Origin: Streptomyces camelliae
Lineage (GTDB): Bacteria; Actinomycetota; Actinomycetes; Streptomycetales; Streptomycetaceae
NCBI RefSeq assembly: GCF_027625935.1
Contig: NZ_CP115300.1
Location: forward strand, 5,332,001 to 5,396,000
Direction: 5' to 3'
DNA: 64,000 bases
This document shows positions 51,317-62,167 of this stretch, in pieces. Below the pieces are notes generated by a model. That model was not told where the DNA came from. It worked only from the letters and a program-made list of their open reading frames with translations, and made no database searches. A program made the position numbers and the translations under genes. Positions within the stretch are counted from its first letter, which is position 1; each line of letters begins with the position of its first letter.

Positions 51317-52206
51317 GCGTCACGGTACGGGTGCCGGCCAAGGTCAACGTCCAGCTCGCGGTCGGCGCCGCGCGCCCCGACGGGTTCCACGACCTCGCCA
51401 ACGTCTTCCTCGCCGTCGGCCTGTACGACGAGGTCACCGTCACCCCGGCCGACGAGCTGCGGATCACCTGCGCCGGCCCGGACGCCGGCGAGGTCCCTCT
51501 GGACCGCACCAACCTCGCCGCGCGCGCCGCGATCGCGCTGGCCGCGCGCCGGGGGATCGAACCGGCCGTGCACATCCACATCGACAAGGACATCCCGGTC
51601 GCCGGCGGCATGGCGGGCGGCAGCGCGGACGGCGCGGGCGCGCTGCTCGCCTGCAACACGCTGTGGGGGGCGGGGGCTTCGCGGGCCGAACTGCTCGCGA
51701 TCTGCGCGGAGTTGGGCAGTGACGTCCCGTTCAGCCTGGTCGGGGGTGTCGCGCTCGGTGTCGGACGGGGCGAGCAGCTGACCGCCCTGGAGACCGGCGG
51801 CACCTTCCACTGGGTCTTCGCGATGGCCGAGCGGGGGCTGTCGACGCCGGCCGTCTTCCGTGAGTTCGACCGGCTGGCTCAGGGGCGGGAGATCCCGGAG
51901 CCGGTGGCTTCGGCGGAGCTGCTGGAGGCGCTCGCGAAGGGGGACGTGGAGGCGCTGGCGGCGGCCGTGTCCAATGACCTTCAGCCTGCGGCGCTGTCCC
52001 TGTTCCCGGAGCTGGCGGACACGCTGGAGGCCGGGCGGGGGGCGGGTGCGCTTACCGCGCTGGTCTCGGGCTCCGGGCCTACGACGGCGTTCCTCGCGCG
52101 TGATGCCGAGTCGGCGGAGAAGGTCTCCCAGGCCCTGCGGGCGTCGGGGACGTGCCGGGCCGTGCGGATGGCGGTGGGGCCGGTGGCGGGGGCGACGGTT
52201 CTCTAG
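51313..52206 (+). CDS. ispE: 4-diphosphocytidyl-2-C-methyl-D-erythritol kinase IspE
   Basis: 297 aa, GHMP kinase. It phosphorylates CDP-ME in the MEP isoprenoid pathway. [22 protein letters not shown] at the N-terminus, [18 protein letters not shown] near 95 (ATP loop) and [12 protein letters not shown] near 250 are the three family motifs. GTG at 51313 overlaps the rsmA stop. The order rsmA-ispE is widely conserved; polyprenyl products feed wall synthesis and the Pmt donor lipid. Confidence 0.96.
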   Translation: MSVTVRVPAKVNVQLAVGAARPDGFHDLANVFLAVGLYDEVTVTPADELRITCAGPDAGEVPLDRTNLAARAAIALAARRGIEPAVHIHIDKDIPVAGGMAGGSADGAGALLACNTLWGAGASRAELLAICAELGSDVPFSLVGGVALGVGRGEQLTALETGGTFHWVFAMAERGLSTPAVFREFDRLAQGREIPEPVASAELLEALAKGDVEALAAAVSNDLQPAALSLFPELADTLEAGRGAGALTALVSGSGPTTAFLARDAESAEKVSQALRASGTCRAVRMAVGPVAGATVL

Positions 52207-52210
52207 GGCC

Positions 52211-52783
52211 TCAGAGTTCGTCGATCGCCGTCAGGTCGATGTCGATGGGGTAGGGCTTGTTGACTTCGATCCGGTCGCGGTGGGTGCCATTGGGTGCGTA
52301 TGTGTTCGCGAGCGGGTCGAGTGTGTAGGTGTGGACGACAGGTCTGCCGTCCTCCTCCATCTCGACCCGCCAGAAGTCAGGGATCCCCCCAGCGGCGTAC
52401 TTCAGGGGCTTGGTGGTGCGGTCCCGGCACTCGGAGCCCGGGTGGACGACTTCCACGCCGAGGATGACGTCTTTGGCCTGGTAGCACATCTGGTCCAGTC
52501 CGGTGACCGCCTCGGTCCGGATCACGCTCACGTCCGGTTCGAGCCCGTTGCGTTCGTCGAGGATGACGGTCATCTGCCTACTGACGTGGAACTCGGCCGG
52601 GCACCCGGCCCGGAGGCCGCTCACCAGCAGGTCGACAGCGACGGAGTGGAAGACGGTCTGCGGACCCGGGACAACCAGCTCGCCGTCGATCAGCTCGACG
52701 TGCCGAGGCAAACCGGGCAGCGTCAGCAAGTCGTCCACGGTGTAGCCGCCTGGTGGGGTGCTTCCTCGCATGGAAGCGATCAT
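52211..52783 (-). CDS. Uma2 family endonuclease-fold protein (DUF820)
   Basis: 190 aa. The PD-(D/E)XK core is visible as HVELIDGELVV near residue 30, LEPDVSVIRTE near 83 and ILGVEVVHPGSECRDRTTKPLKYAAGGIPDFWRVE near 110-140, with Asp and Glu spaced as in the fold. Uma2 proteins occur in many copies in Streptomyces and cyanobacteria; nuclease action is presumed, function unknown. It ends five bases from ispE, convergent. Start at 52783 is the longest plausible; ATG 52771 is possible and neither has a clear ribosome binding site. Confidence 0.88.
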   Translation of the reverse strand: MIASMRGSTPPGGYTVDDLLTLPGLPRHVELIDGELVVPGPQTVFHSVAVDLLVSGLRAGCPAEFHVSRQMTVILDERNGLEPDVSVIRTEAVTGLDQMCYQAKDVILGVEVVHPGSECRDRTTKPLKYAAGGIPDFWRVEMEEDGRPVVHTYTLDPLANTYAPNGTHRDRIEVNKPYPIDIDLTAIDEL

Positions 52784-52916
52784 GCGGCACCCGCGCAGCA
52801 GTCGCCGCCATACCGCCCGTACACCATCACAAAGAGTGACCGCCCCCTCACCGCTCCCCCTCACCCCCCGCTGCCCTACGCTAGAAGGCTGACCGACCCC
52901 CGCGCACAGGAGTGAA

Positions 52917-54725
<1,809 letters not shown>

Positions 54726-54981
54726 CGCGCGGAGCGCGGAGTGGGGCGCGCGCGGGCGTGAATCAGCCAGGTGCGTGCGCCGCGTGAAGGGGGCGTGAAG
54801 GCGCGTAACGGCGGCATCACGGGCCGGTTCTCCCTTGGGAACAGGGGCGGATCCGTGCCCGTGCGCTGTCAGAGGCGGGTGATAGAAAGGGCCGTCTGAG
54901 AACTGTCTGAGTAACGACCCAGGGTCCGTCAAGAACCTCAGGGCGTGGCTAAAAATCAGTGAACGAGGGGGAAGAGCGCTG

Positions 54982-56832
54982 ATGACCCAGCCGCCCAACC
55001 AGCCGCCGCACGGCGGATTCGGAGCGCCGCAGGACCAGCCGCCACCGGGCGGCGGTTTCGGCGCCCCGCAGACGCCACCGGCCCAGGGCGGTTTCGGCGC
55101 CCCGAGCGCCCCGCAGTCCCCGCCGGGCGCCCCGCACGGCACGCCTCCGCCGCCGGCCCAGCCGCCCGCGGCCCCGCCGCAGCCGCCGGCCGCCCCGCAG
55201 CCCGGTTACGGCTACCCCCAGCAGCCCGGCCCGTACGGCGCCCCGGCCGCCCCCGGCGCGCAGAACCCGTACAACGCCCCCGTCGCGCCCGGCACTCCGG
55301 GCCCCTACGGCTACCCGCAGCAGCCGCAGCAGCCGGGCCCCTACGGAGCCGCGCCGCAGCCCGGTTACGGCTACCCGCAGCAGCAGCCGTACCCGGGCGC
55401 GCCCGGTGCCGTGCCGCAGGCCGGTGCCGGCAAGAAGAGGACGGCGCTGATCGTCGGTGCCGCGGTGGCCGCGCTGGCCGTCATCGGCGGCACCGTGTAC
55501 GCGGTCACCAGTGGCGGCGACGGCAAGAAGAAGCCCGTCGCCCAGCAGAGCGACGACCCCAAGCACTCCGCCTCCGCCTCGCCGAGCGCGGCCGGCGGCG
55601 ACGACCCGGACAACCTGAACGCGAACCGCAAGGCGGGCGAGGCGAAGGTGCTCTGGTACCACTCGGCGCCGGACGCCCCGGGCTCCGGCGCGGACGCGCC
55701 CGGCATGTGGGTCACGGACAAGGTCGTGGCGAAGGCGGCGTACAAGCAGGTCTTCGCCTACGGCACCGGCGACGGCAAGGCCGCTTGGGGGCCGATCTCC
55801 TTCCCGCAGAAGATCTGCGCGGTCACCCCGCAGAAGTCGGCCGACGACAAGGTCGTCGTGGCGTACATGAGCGGTGTCAGTGACCGCGCCAAGTGCAACC
55901 AGCTCCAGCAGATCGACCTCGCCACCGGCCAGAAGGGCTGGAGCGGCCAGGTCGCCGACGGCGGGCTGTTCGACAGCGCGCTCAACGTCGAGCTGACGGT
56001 GAGCGGCAAGACGCTGCTGGTGGCCCGTTCGGAGTCGGGCACGGCGTACGACATCGACAGCGGCAAGAAGCTGTACGACAAGCAGAAGTACGGGTCGGCC
56101 TGTTTCCCGGCCGCGTACGCGGGCAGTGCGAGCCGGCTGATCCAGGTGGCGTCCTGCGGCGCCGGCGGGGACAACGAGCACGACGAGATCCAGGAGCTCG
56201 ACCCGGCCACCGGCAAGGTCAAGTGGACCCAGGCGGTGAAGAAGGGCTGGCAGGTCAGCCGGACCTTCTCGGTCGACCCGCTGGTGGTCTACCTGACCAA
56301 CCAGGACAAGAAGGCCTGGAACATCTCCACGTTCACCAAGGACGGCAAGTTCCGCTCGGAGGTCAAGGTCGACGAGAAGTTCGGCCCCCGCTGCGGCTGG
56401 CAGATCCTCGAACGCGACCTCCAGGGCTGCCAGGGCGTCGTCGCGGACGCGGACACGCTCTACCTGCCGACGGACACCACCAGCAGCGCCAACGAGATCG
56501 TCGCGATCGGCCTCGCCGACGGCAAGGCGAAGTGGCGGGCCAAGTCCCCGGCGGACGAGCCGATGTACCCGATGAAGGAAGACGGCGGCAAGCTCGTCGC
56601 GTACGTGCAGCCGTCGTACGACTCGGGCGGCCAGGTGGTCGCGCTGCCGGTCACCGGCTCCTCGCACGCGCCCGCCAAGCTGCTGCAGAACCCGTCGGGC
56701 ACGGCCGAGATCGAGGACACCTTCTACGACGGCGTCATCGACTGGTCCGACGGGCGGTTCTTCATCTCCGCCGGCCGGCTGTCCGGCAGCGACCAGGCGA
56801 AGGAGAAGCTGATCATGGCCTTCGGCAACTGA
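54982..56832 (+). CDS. Proline-rich membrane-anchored PQQ-propeller protein, copy 1
   Basis: 616 aa. Residues 1-150 are Pro/Gly/Gln/Tyr-rich with repeated PGYGYPQ and GGFGAPQ units, a single membrane segment lies at about 152-173, a Ser/Asp/Lys linker follows, and the rest (about 215-610) is a beta-propeller of the PQQ-binding-like type (DLATGQKGWSG, DSGKKLYD, DPATGKVKW repeats). The propeller is predicted to be outside the cell. Cysteines occur in pairs across blades (SACFPAAY, CGWQILERDLQGC), suggesting disulfides. Role unknown. ATG at 54982 with GGGGGAAGAG. A second paralogue follows after 112 bp. Confidence 0.85.
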   Translation: MTQPPNQPPHGGFGAPQDQPPPGGGFGAPQTPPAQGGFGAPSAPQSPPGAPHGTPPPPAQPPAAPPQPPAAPQPGYGYPQQPGPYGAPAAPGAQNPYNAPVAPGTPGPYGYPQQPQQPGPYGAAPQPGYGYPQQQPYPGAPGAVPQAGAGKKRTALIVGAAVAALAVIGGTVYAVTSGGDGKKKPVAQQSDDPKHSASASPSAAGGDDPDNLNANRKAGEAKVLWYHSAPDAPGSGADAPGMWVTDKVVAKAAYKQVFAYGTGDGKAAWGPISFPQKICAVTPQKSADDKVVVAYMSGVSDRAKCNQLQQIDLATGQKGWSGQVADGGLFDSALNVELTVSGKTLLVARSESGTAYDIDSGKKLYDKQKYGSACFPAAYAGSASRLIQVASCGAGGDNEHDEIQELDPATGKVKWTQAVKKGWQVSRTFSVDPLVVYLTNQDKKAWNISTFTKDGKFRSEVKVDEKFGPRCGWQILERDLQGCQGVVADADTLYLPTDTTSSANEIVAIGLADGKAKWRAKSPADEPMYPMKEDGGKLVAYVQPSYDSGGQVVALPVTGSSHAPAKLLQNPSGTAEIEDTFYDGVIDWSDGRFFISAGRLSGSDQAKEKLIMAFGN

Positions 56833-56944
56833 GCCGCAGCCCGCGCCTTCTCCCCTCCCTGTCCGTCGTTCGTCGTCGTCCGCCCCTGTCCCCGTGCCGT
56901 CCGGCCCGCCCGGCCGTCCGAGCCCGACCGAGGTACCCGTTGTC

Positions 56945-58822
56945 ATGACCCAGCCGCCCCCTCCGCCGCCCAACCAGCCCCCGCAGCAGGGCGGTTTCGG
57001 CCCCCCGAGCCCGCCCCCGGGCGCGCCGCAGGACCAGCAGCCGCCGTCCGCCCCGCCGACGCCCCCCGCCCCGCCGGCCCAGCAGCCACAGCCGCCCCAG
57101 CAGCCGCAGCCGGGTTACGGCTACCCGCAGGCCGCCCCGCCTCCGCAGCCCGGTTACGGCTACCCGCAGGCCGCGCCGCCCCAGCCCGGTTACGGCTACC
57201 CCGGCGCGCAGCCGAGCCCGTACGGCCAGCAGCCGGCCGCGCCCTACGGCGCACCCGGGCCGCAGAACCCGTACGCGCAGCCGACGGCGCCCCTGCAGGG
57301 TGTGCAGCCGGGTTACGGCTATCCGGGCCAGCCCCCGACCGTGCCGATGCAGCCGCAGGGCGGGCCGGGCGGCGGCGGGCGGAAGAACACCACGCTGTTC
57401 ATCGTGGTCGCGGCGGTCGTCGCGATCGCGCTGATCGTGGCCGGCGGCATCTGGTACGCCTCGTCCTCCGGGGGCGACGGAAAGAAGCAGGACACCGCCT
57501 CGTCCAGCGGTGGCACCGGCGGCAAGAACGGCAGCGGCGGCACCGGGACCACGGGCGGCGGCGGCAAGGAGAAGGTGCCGGGCAACCCCGCGGCCAACGT
57601 GCTGTTCGAAGTGCCGTTGCCCACCGCGGACGACACGGTCAGCACCGCGGGTTCGTGGCTGACGAGCAAGGTGTACGCCAAGAGCGGCGTCGGCGAGATC
57701 GTCGGCTACGACCCGGCCAAGGGCACCAAGCTGTGGACGATCAAGCTGCCCGGCCCGGTCTGCGCGGCCAGCCAGCACGTGACGTCCGACGACAAGACCG
57801 CGATCGTGTACCAGCCGAAGTGGGACACGAAGAAGAGCTTCGGCGGGTGCACGCAGATCGCCGCGATCGATCTCGACGCGGGCAAGAAGCTGTGGACGAA
57901 GACGGTCAACTCCGGTGACACCCTGGTCAATTACCAGAATGTGACGGTCGCTCAGCGCACCGTCGCGGTCGGCGACACCAGTGGTGGTGCCGCCTTCGAC
58001 CTCGACTCGGGCAAGGCGCTGTGGCTGCCGAAGTCGGGCGACAGCTGTTACGACGCGGGGTACGGCGGCGGCACCAGCCTGGTCGCGGTGCGCCATTGCG
58101 GAGACTCGCAGAACGACCAGATCAGCATCCAGACCCTCGATCCGAAGACCGGGAAGGTGATCTCCGAGTACCGGATGGACTCGGGTATCCAGTACGCGGC
58201 CATCGTCTCCACCGACCCGCTGGTGGTGGCCGCCGACGTCAACGCGGACGACGGCAGCGGCGTCTCGGACTACTTCTCCATCGACGGCAAGACCGGCAAA
58301 CTGCTCGCGCACATCTCCGCGCCGGCCAAGACCTACGGCGGGCGCTGCGACGGCATCACCCGCATCGAGTACTGCAAGCAGATCGTCGCAGGCAACGGCA
58401 AGCTGTACCTGGCGACCGAGGAACACGACGGCAACGGCGGCGCGTTCAGCAAGACCAACGAGATCGTGGCCTTCGACCTGAACACCGGCAAGCCGACCGG
58501 CCAGCGCGTCGAGGCCGGTGAGGGCTACCTGCTGACCCCGCTGCGCATGGACGGCGGCAACCTGATCGCCTACAACCGCCCGCCCTACGACAAGGGCGGC
58601 CAGATCGTCAGCATCGACGGCGGGTCCTTCACGATGACCAAGCTGCTGGAGAACCCGACCACACCGGCCGCACGGCAGGTGGAGGGCACCATGCTGCCGG
58701 ACTACGCGGAGATCCTCTTCGGCGACGGCCGGCTGTACATGGCGCAGGTCTTCGCCCAGCGGAAGGGCACCTCGTCGTACGGCAAGCAGGACCTGGTGAT
58801 CGCGTACGGCACGAACGGCTGA
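56945..58822 (+). CDS. Proline-rich membrane-anchored PQQ-propeller protein, copy 2
   Basis: 625 aa. Layout as in its neighbour: a Pro-rich N-terminus with PGYGYPQ units to about 145, a membrane segment at about 150-172 (LFIVVAAVVAIALIVAGGIWY), a Gly/Thr linker and a propeller with DLDAGKKLWTK, DLDSGKALWL and DPKTGKVISEY blades. It is clearly a duplicate that has diverged; the blade cysteines are kept (DSCYDAGYG, GRCDGITRIEYCK). The two probably act together at the surface. ATG at 56945 with GAGG 15 bases upstream, weak. A strong hairpin follows. Confidence 0.85.
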   Translation: MTQPPPPPPNQPPQQGGFGPPSPPPGAPQDQQPPSAPPTPPAPPAQQPQPPQQPQPGYGYPQAAPPPQPGYGYPQAAPPQPGYGYPGAQPSPYGQQPAAPYGAPGPQNPYAQPTAPLQGVQPGYGYPGQPPTVPMQPQGGPGGGGRKNTTLFIVVAAVVAIALIVAGGIWYASSSGGDGKKQDTASSSGGTGGKNGSGGTGTTGGGGKEKVPGNPAANVLFEVPLPTADDTVSTAGSWLTSKVYAKSGVGEIVGYDPAKGTKLWTIKLPGPVCAASQHVTSDDKTAIVYQPKWDTKKSFGGCTQIAAIDLDAGKKLWTKTVNSGDTLVNYQNVTVAQRTVAVGDTSGGAAFDLDSGKALWLPKSGDSCYDAGYGGGTSLVAVRHCGDSQNDQISIQTLDPKTGKVISEYRMDSGIQYAAIVSTDPLVVAADVNADDGSGVSDYFSIDGKTGKLLAHISAPAKTYGGRCDGITRIEYCKQIVAGNGKLYLATEEHDGNGGAFSKTNEIVAFDLNTGKPTGQRVEAGEGYLLTPLRMDGGNLIAYNRPPYDKGGQIVSIDGGSFTMTKLLENPTTPAARQVEGTMLPDYAEILFGDGRLYMAQVFAQRKGTSSYGKQDLVIAYGTNG

Positions 58823-58873
58823 CCGCCGCGCGTCGGCGCCGTAGCGACTCTCGCCCGAATGGGTGACATACCA

Positions 58874-58910
58874 AGAAGTGCCCCGGATTTCATCGATCCG
58901 GGGCACTTCT
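58874..58910. terminator. Hairpin terminator after the PQQ pair
   Basis: AGAAGTGCCCCGGA at 58874-58887 pairs perfectly with TCCGGGGCACTTCT at 58897-58910; nine-base loop, then CATCAAGAGG. Confidence 0.8.
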
Positions 58911-59051
58911 CATCAAGAGGGGCAGCAATACGTCGAACAAGCGTGTAGCTTCCGGGGGCATGAAGGGCGAGGTGCCGGGGGGCCCTCTGTCCTTGCGGAC
59001 CGGTGGACGTCCATAGTGGGGCGTCCATGGGGGGGACTGGGGGGTTGCTCT

Positions 59052-59735
59052 ATGGGAGTACGGCTCATGGTCATCGACGACCATCGCCTGCTCGCGGAGG
59101 CGTTGGCGTCGGCGCTCAAGCTGCGCGGGCACCGGGTGCTCGCCGCCGCGGCACCGGCCGCGGGCGCGGCGGACCTGGTGATCGCGCGGGCGCCGGAGGT
59201 GTGCCTGCTGGGTACGGCGGCACCGGCCGAGCCGGGGGCCTTCGACCCGGTGGTGAAGATCAAGCGGGAGCGGCCGCAGGTGGCGGTGCTGGTGCTCGGC
59301 CCTGTGCCGTCGCCGCGGGGCATCGCGGCGGCGTTCGCGGCGGGGGCGTCCGGGTACGTCCGGCACGACGAGCGGATCGAGGGCGTCGAGCGGGCCATCA
59401 TGAAGGCGCGGGCCGGGGAGGCCGCGGTGGCTCCGCAGCTGCTCCAGGGCGCGTTCGGCGAGCTGCTCAACCCGGCCGCCGAACCCGACGACGAGGCACA
59501 GCGGCTGCTGGAGATGCTCACGCCGCGGGAGGTGGAGGTTCTGGTCCGGGTGGCCGACGGCGAGGACACCCGGCTGATCGCGGCCGGCATGGGCATCGCG
59601 CCCAGCACCGCGCGGACGCATGTGCAGCGCGTGCTGATGAAACTGGGCGTCGGGTCGCGGTTGGAGGCGGCGGCGTTGGCTGCACGGACGGGGCTGCTTG
59701 ACCGGGCCGGGCCCTTGAACTCCGATCTGGAGTAG
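59052..59735 (+). CDS. Orphan LuxR-type regulator with atypical receiver domain
   Basis: 227 aa. A receiver-like domain (1-125) and a LuxR HTH at 155-210 (LTPREVEVLVRVADGEDTRLIAAGM, then PSTARTHVQRVLMKLGV). Asp9-Asp10 of the acid pocket are kept, but the phosphorylated Asp position is Gly54 (CLLGTAAP) and the conserved Lys is Arg104 (GYVRHD). It should therefore not be phosphorylated in the normal way. No histidine kinase is nearby. Such atypical regulators (JadR1 type) are often switched by ligands. ATG at 59052 follows GGGGG. It is downstream of the PQQ pair but separated by a terminator. Confidence 0.88.
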   Translation: MGVRLMVIDDHRLLAEALASALKLRGHRVLAAAAPAAGAADLVIARAPEVCLLGTAAPAEPGAFDPVVKIKRERPQVAVLVLGPVPSPRGIAAAFAAGASGYVRHDERIEGVERAIMKARAGEAAVAPQLLQGAFGELLNPAAEPDDEAQRLLEMLTPREVEVLVRVADGEDTRLIAAGMGIAPSTARTHVQRVLMKLGVGSRLEAAALAARTGLLDRAGPLNSDLE

Positions 59736-59806
59736 GCGCCCGGTGCTGCGGCTGGGCGAGGGGGCGCTGCTCGCTGAGAGGTGCCGCTGCGCCCACCCGT
59801 GCCGCC

Positions 59807-59848
59807 CTGGGGGTACCCCCTGCTCGAAGAGCTTGGGGGAGGCACGAC
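59807..59848 (+). repeat. Dispersed 41-bp repeat, copy 5
   Basis: CTGGGGGTACCCCC, TGCTCGAAGAGC and TTGGGGGAGGCACGAC. Almost identical to the copy at 50297. It lies 72 bp after the LuxR-type gene. Confidence 0.75.
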
Positions 59849-59862
59849 TGCCCGCAGCTCAA

Positions 59863-59906
59863 GCGCCCCGAAGGGGCGCGGGGAACTGCGCGAGCGACCA
59901 CGACGG
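59863..59906 (+). repeat. Second intergenic repeat type with GCGCCCC/GGGGCGC hairpin
   Basis: GCGCCCC-GAA-GGGGCGC, then GGGGAACTGCGCGAGCGACC and ACGACGG. This form resembles a repeat seen after many Streptomyces genes as I remember; only one copy is in the window. It may act as a terminator of the LuxR gene. Confidence 0.5.
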
Positions 59907-59963
59907 ACCGGCAGCCGGGGAACGGCCCGCACCCCTACGGCGCGACCGTCCCCCGGCCGACGG

Positions 59964-60308
59964 TCACTCCTCCGGCAACCCCTCCGGAGGAAGCGGCGGC
60001 GGAGTGGGGCGGAGCTTCAGCCAGGCCAGGAAGAAGATGCCCAGCAGGAGCATGCCGATGCCGGTCCAGAGGTTGATGTTGACGCCCTGGGCCTTGTCGA
60101 TGGCGGACCGGGAGTCGGTGATGCCGGTGATCGTGACGATGACGCCGTAGAGCACGAACAGGCCGCCGATGATGCGGCGCAGGTCGAAGATGCGGGCCGC
60201 GGTCGCGGACTTGGTCTCCAGCTCGGTGACCTCGCGCGCGACCCCCTCCTCGGTCCAGTGCTCGTGACGGTCGGGGTGGTGCTCGGAGTGTCCGGAATTT
60301 TCGCTCAT
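59964..60308 (-). CDS. Small two-segment membrane protein next to the symporter
   Basis: 114 aa. His/Glu-rich N-terminus (SENSGHSEHHPDRHEHW), then two membrane segments (GGLFVLYGVIVTITGI and LWTGIGMLLLGIFFLAWL) with a short loop, and a Pro-rich end. No cysteine. It lies 20 bp after the sodium:solute symporter gene in the same direction, so it is probably an accessory of that transporter. This pairing is common in Streptomyces as I recall; no experimental role is known to me. Confidence 0.8.
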   Translation of the reverse strand: MSENSGHSEHHPDRHEHWTEEGVAREVTELETKSATAARIFDLRRIIGGLFVLYGVIVTITGITDSRSAIDKAQGVNINLWTGIGMLLLGIFFLAWLKLRPTPPPLPPEGLPEE

Positions 60309-60328
60309 GGTTTCCTCGGTCCTCCGCG

Positions 60329-62020
60329 TCAGAACGAGAACGGGATGTAGCAGGCGGCGGCCAGGACGACCGCGCCCCAGCCCAGCAGGGCGGGCTTGCG
60401 GTACCAGGCCTCGTCACCGGGTGCCGGCGCTTCCGCCATGCCGGGGGAGCGGGTGCCGTAGACCAGGCCCTGGAGTTCCGTCGCCGGCTTCGGCTTGGTG
60501 AACAGGGACACCGCGACCATCACGACCGCGCCGGCGACGAAGCCCGCGATCGCGGAGACGAAGTTGGCGCCCTGGTCGGAGGGGATCGAGATGATGCCCT
60601 TCTTGTAGAGCACGAAGTAGTTCACCATCGCCGTGACGGTGCCGGCGAGCAGGCCCCAGAAGCCGGACTTGGCGGACGCGCGCCTCCAGAACATGCCGAC
60701 GATGAAGACGACGAACATCGGCACGTTGAAGAAGGAGAACAGCGTCTGCAGGTAGCTCATGATGTTCGAGAACGAGGACGCCAGGAACGCCGTACCGACC
60801 GAGGCGGCCACGCCGATCGCGGTGATCAGACGGCCGAAGCGGACGTAGTACGCGTCCTCGCGGCCGGGCATCACGTACTTGGCCCAGATGTCGTTCGTGA
60901 ACACGGTGTTGAAGGACGACACGTTGGCCGCCATGCCGGCCATGAAGGCGGCGAGCAGACCGGTGACCGCGATGCCGAGCACGCCGTTGGGCAGCAGCTC
61001 CTGCATCAGGTACGGGATGGCGTCGTTGTACTGGTAGCCGGATCCGGCCGAGCCGAAGTGCGGGACGACCGCGGCGGCGACCAGGCCCGGGATCATCACC
61101 AGGAAGACGATGAAGATCTTCGGGTAGGCGGCGATCAGCGGCGTGCGCTGACCCGCGGAGAGGTTCTTGGCGGACAGGGCGCGCTGCACCTCGGCGAAGT
61201 TCGTCGTCCAGTAGCCGAAGGAGAGCACGAAGCCGAGGCCGAGGACGATGGTCAGCCAGTTCGCGCCGAGCGGGTTGGCGCTGCCGATGCCGGTGCCGCC
61301 CCACGCCGTGGTGAAGTTCGCGCCGTGGGTCTCGGTGAGCTTGTGGGTCAGCCCGCCCCAGCCGCCGACCTTCTTCAGGCCGAGGATGGTGATCGGGATG
61401 AGGGCGGCGAGGATCACGAAGAACTGGAGCACCTCGTTGTAGATCGCCGAGGAGAGACCGCCGAGGGTGATGTACGCGAGGACGAACGCGCCGGCGACGA
61501 CGATGGCGACCCACTGCGGCCAGCCCAGCAGCGCCTCGACGACGATCGCGAGGGCGTAGAGGTTGACGCCGGCGATCAGGATCGCGGCGAACGCGAACAG
61601 GATCGAACTGAGCAGGTGGGCGGCCCGGTCGAAGCGCAGCAGCAGGAACTCGGGGACCGAGCGGACCTTGCTGCCGTAGTAGAACGGCATCATCACCAGG
61701 CCGAGGAAGACCATGGCGGGGATGGCGCCGATCCAGTACCAGTGCACGGTGTAGGCGCCGTACTGGGCGCTGTTCGCGGCCATGCCCAGGATCTCGGTGG
61801 CCGCCAGGTTCGCGGAGATGAAGGCGAGGCCGGTGATCCAGGCGGGCAGCGAGCGTCCCGAGAGGAAGAAGTCGAGGCTGGTCTTGACCGAGCGGCGGGC
61901 GGCGAAGCCGATACCGAGTACGACGACGAAGTAGATCGCCAGGATCGTGTAGTCCAGCCAGTTGGTGGGGAGCCGTAGCCCCGCCGCCAGGTAGGTGGGT
62001 CCGTTTGTGGGGGTTTGCAT
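60329..62020 (-). CDS. Sodium:solute symporter (SSS family), probably sugar
   Basis: 563 aa with about 13-14 membrane segments. SSS features are DFFLSGRSLPAWITGLAFISANLAATEILGMA near residue 50 and the AYITLGGLSSAIYNEVLQFFVI stretch, with SFGYWTTNFAEVQRALSAKN near 270. It couples Na+ entry to uptake of a sugar such as galactose or glucose. It diverges from galT, so it is likely the galactose importer of the galactose regulon. ATG at 62020, with a poor ribosome binding site. The small membrane gene follows 20 bp downstream. Confidence 0.92.
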   Translation of the reverse strand: MQTPTNGPTYLAAGLRLPTNWLDYTILAIYFVVVLGIGFAARRSVKTSLDFFLSGRSLPAWITGLAFISANLAATEILGMAANSAQYGAYTVHWYWIGAIPAMVFLGLVMMPFYYGSKVRSVPEFLLLRFDRAAHLLSSILFAFAAILIAGVNLYALAIVVEALLGWPQWVAIVVAGAFVLAYITLGGLSSAIYNEVLQFFVILAALIPITILGLKKVGGWGGLTHKLTETHGANFTTAWGGTGIGSANPLGANWLTIVLGLGFVLSFGYWTTNFAEVQRALSAKNLSAGQRTPLIAAYPKIFIVFLVMIPGLVAAAVVPHFGSAGSGYQYNDAIPYLMQELLPNGVLGIAVTGLLAAFMAGMAANVSSFNTVFTNDIWAKYVMPGREDAYYVRFGRLITAIGVAASVGTAFLASSFSNIMSYLQTLFSFFNVPMFVVFIVGMFWRRASAKSGFWGLLAGTVTAMVNYFVLYKKGIISIPSDQGANFVSAIAGFVAGAVVMVAVSLFTKPKPATELQGLVYGTRSPGMAEAPAPGDEAWYRKPALLGWGAVVLAAACYIPFSF

Positions 62021-62083
62021 GAGAACTCGCTTCGTTGCGCGAACTGATCCAGAGCGGAACCTACGCCTCCGCGTTTAGTTATT

Positions 62084-62103
62084 GAACACTTCTGTTGGTG
62101 TTC
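62084..62103. promoter_or_regulatory. Inverted repeat GAACAC-N8-GTGTTC, candidate gal operator
   Basis: A perfect 6-8-6 dyad in the 192 bp between the divergent symporter and galT. The surrounding DNA is unusually AT-rich for this genome. It could bind a LacI/GalR-type repressor; no regulator gene is in the window. Confidence 0.45.
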
Positions 62104-62105
62104 TT

Positions 62106-62167
62106 TGTTTGATTGTGATGAAGCTAGGTGTTGTCGGGTTGTGGTCTGTTATGTTTGATTGTGTTGA
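62106..62167 (+). repeat. Direct repeat upstream of galT (gal promoter region)
   Basis: TGTTTGATTGTGATGA at 62106-62121 and TGTTTGATTGTGTTGA at 62152-62167 differ at one base and start 46 bp apart. The region corresponds to the glucose-sensitive, galactose-dependent promoter galP1 described in S. lividans, whose operator is made of direct repeats; that match is from memory of the layout. Confidence 0.55.
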
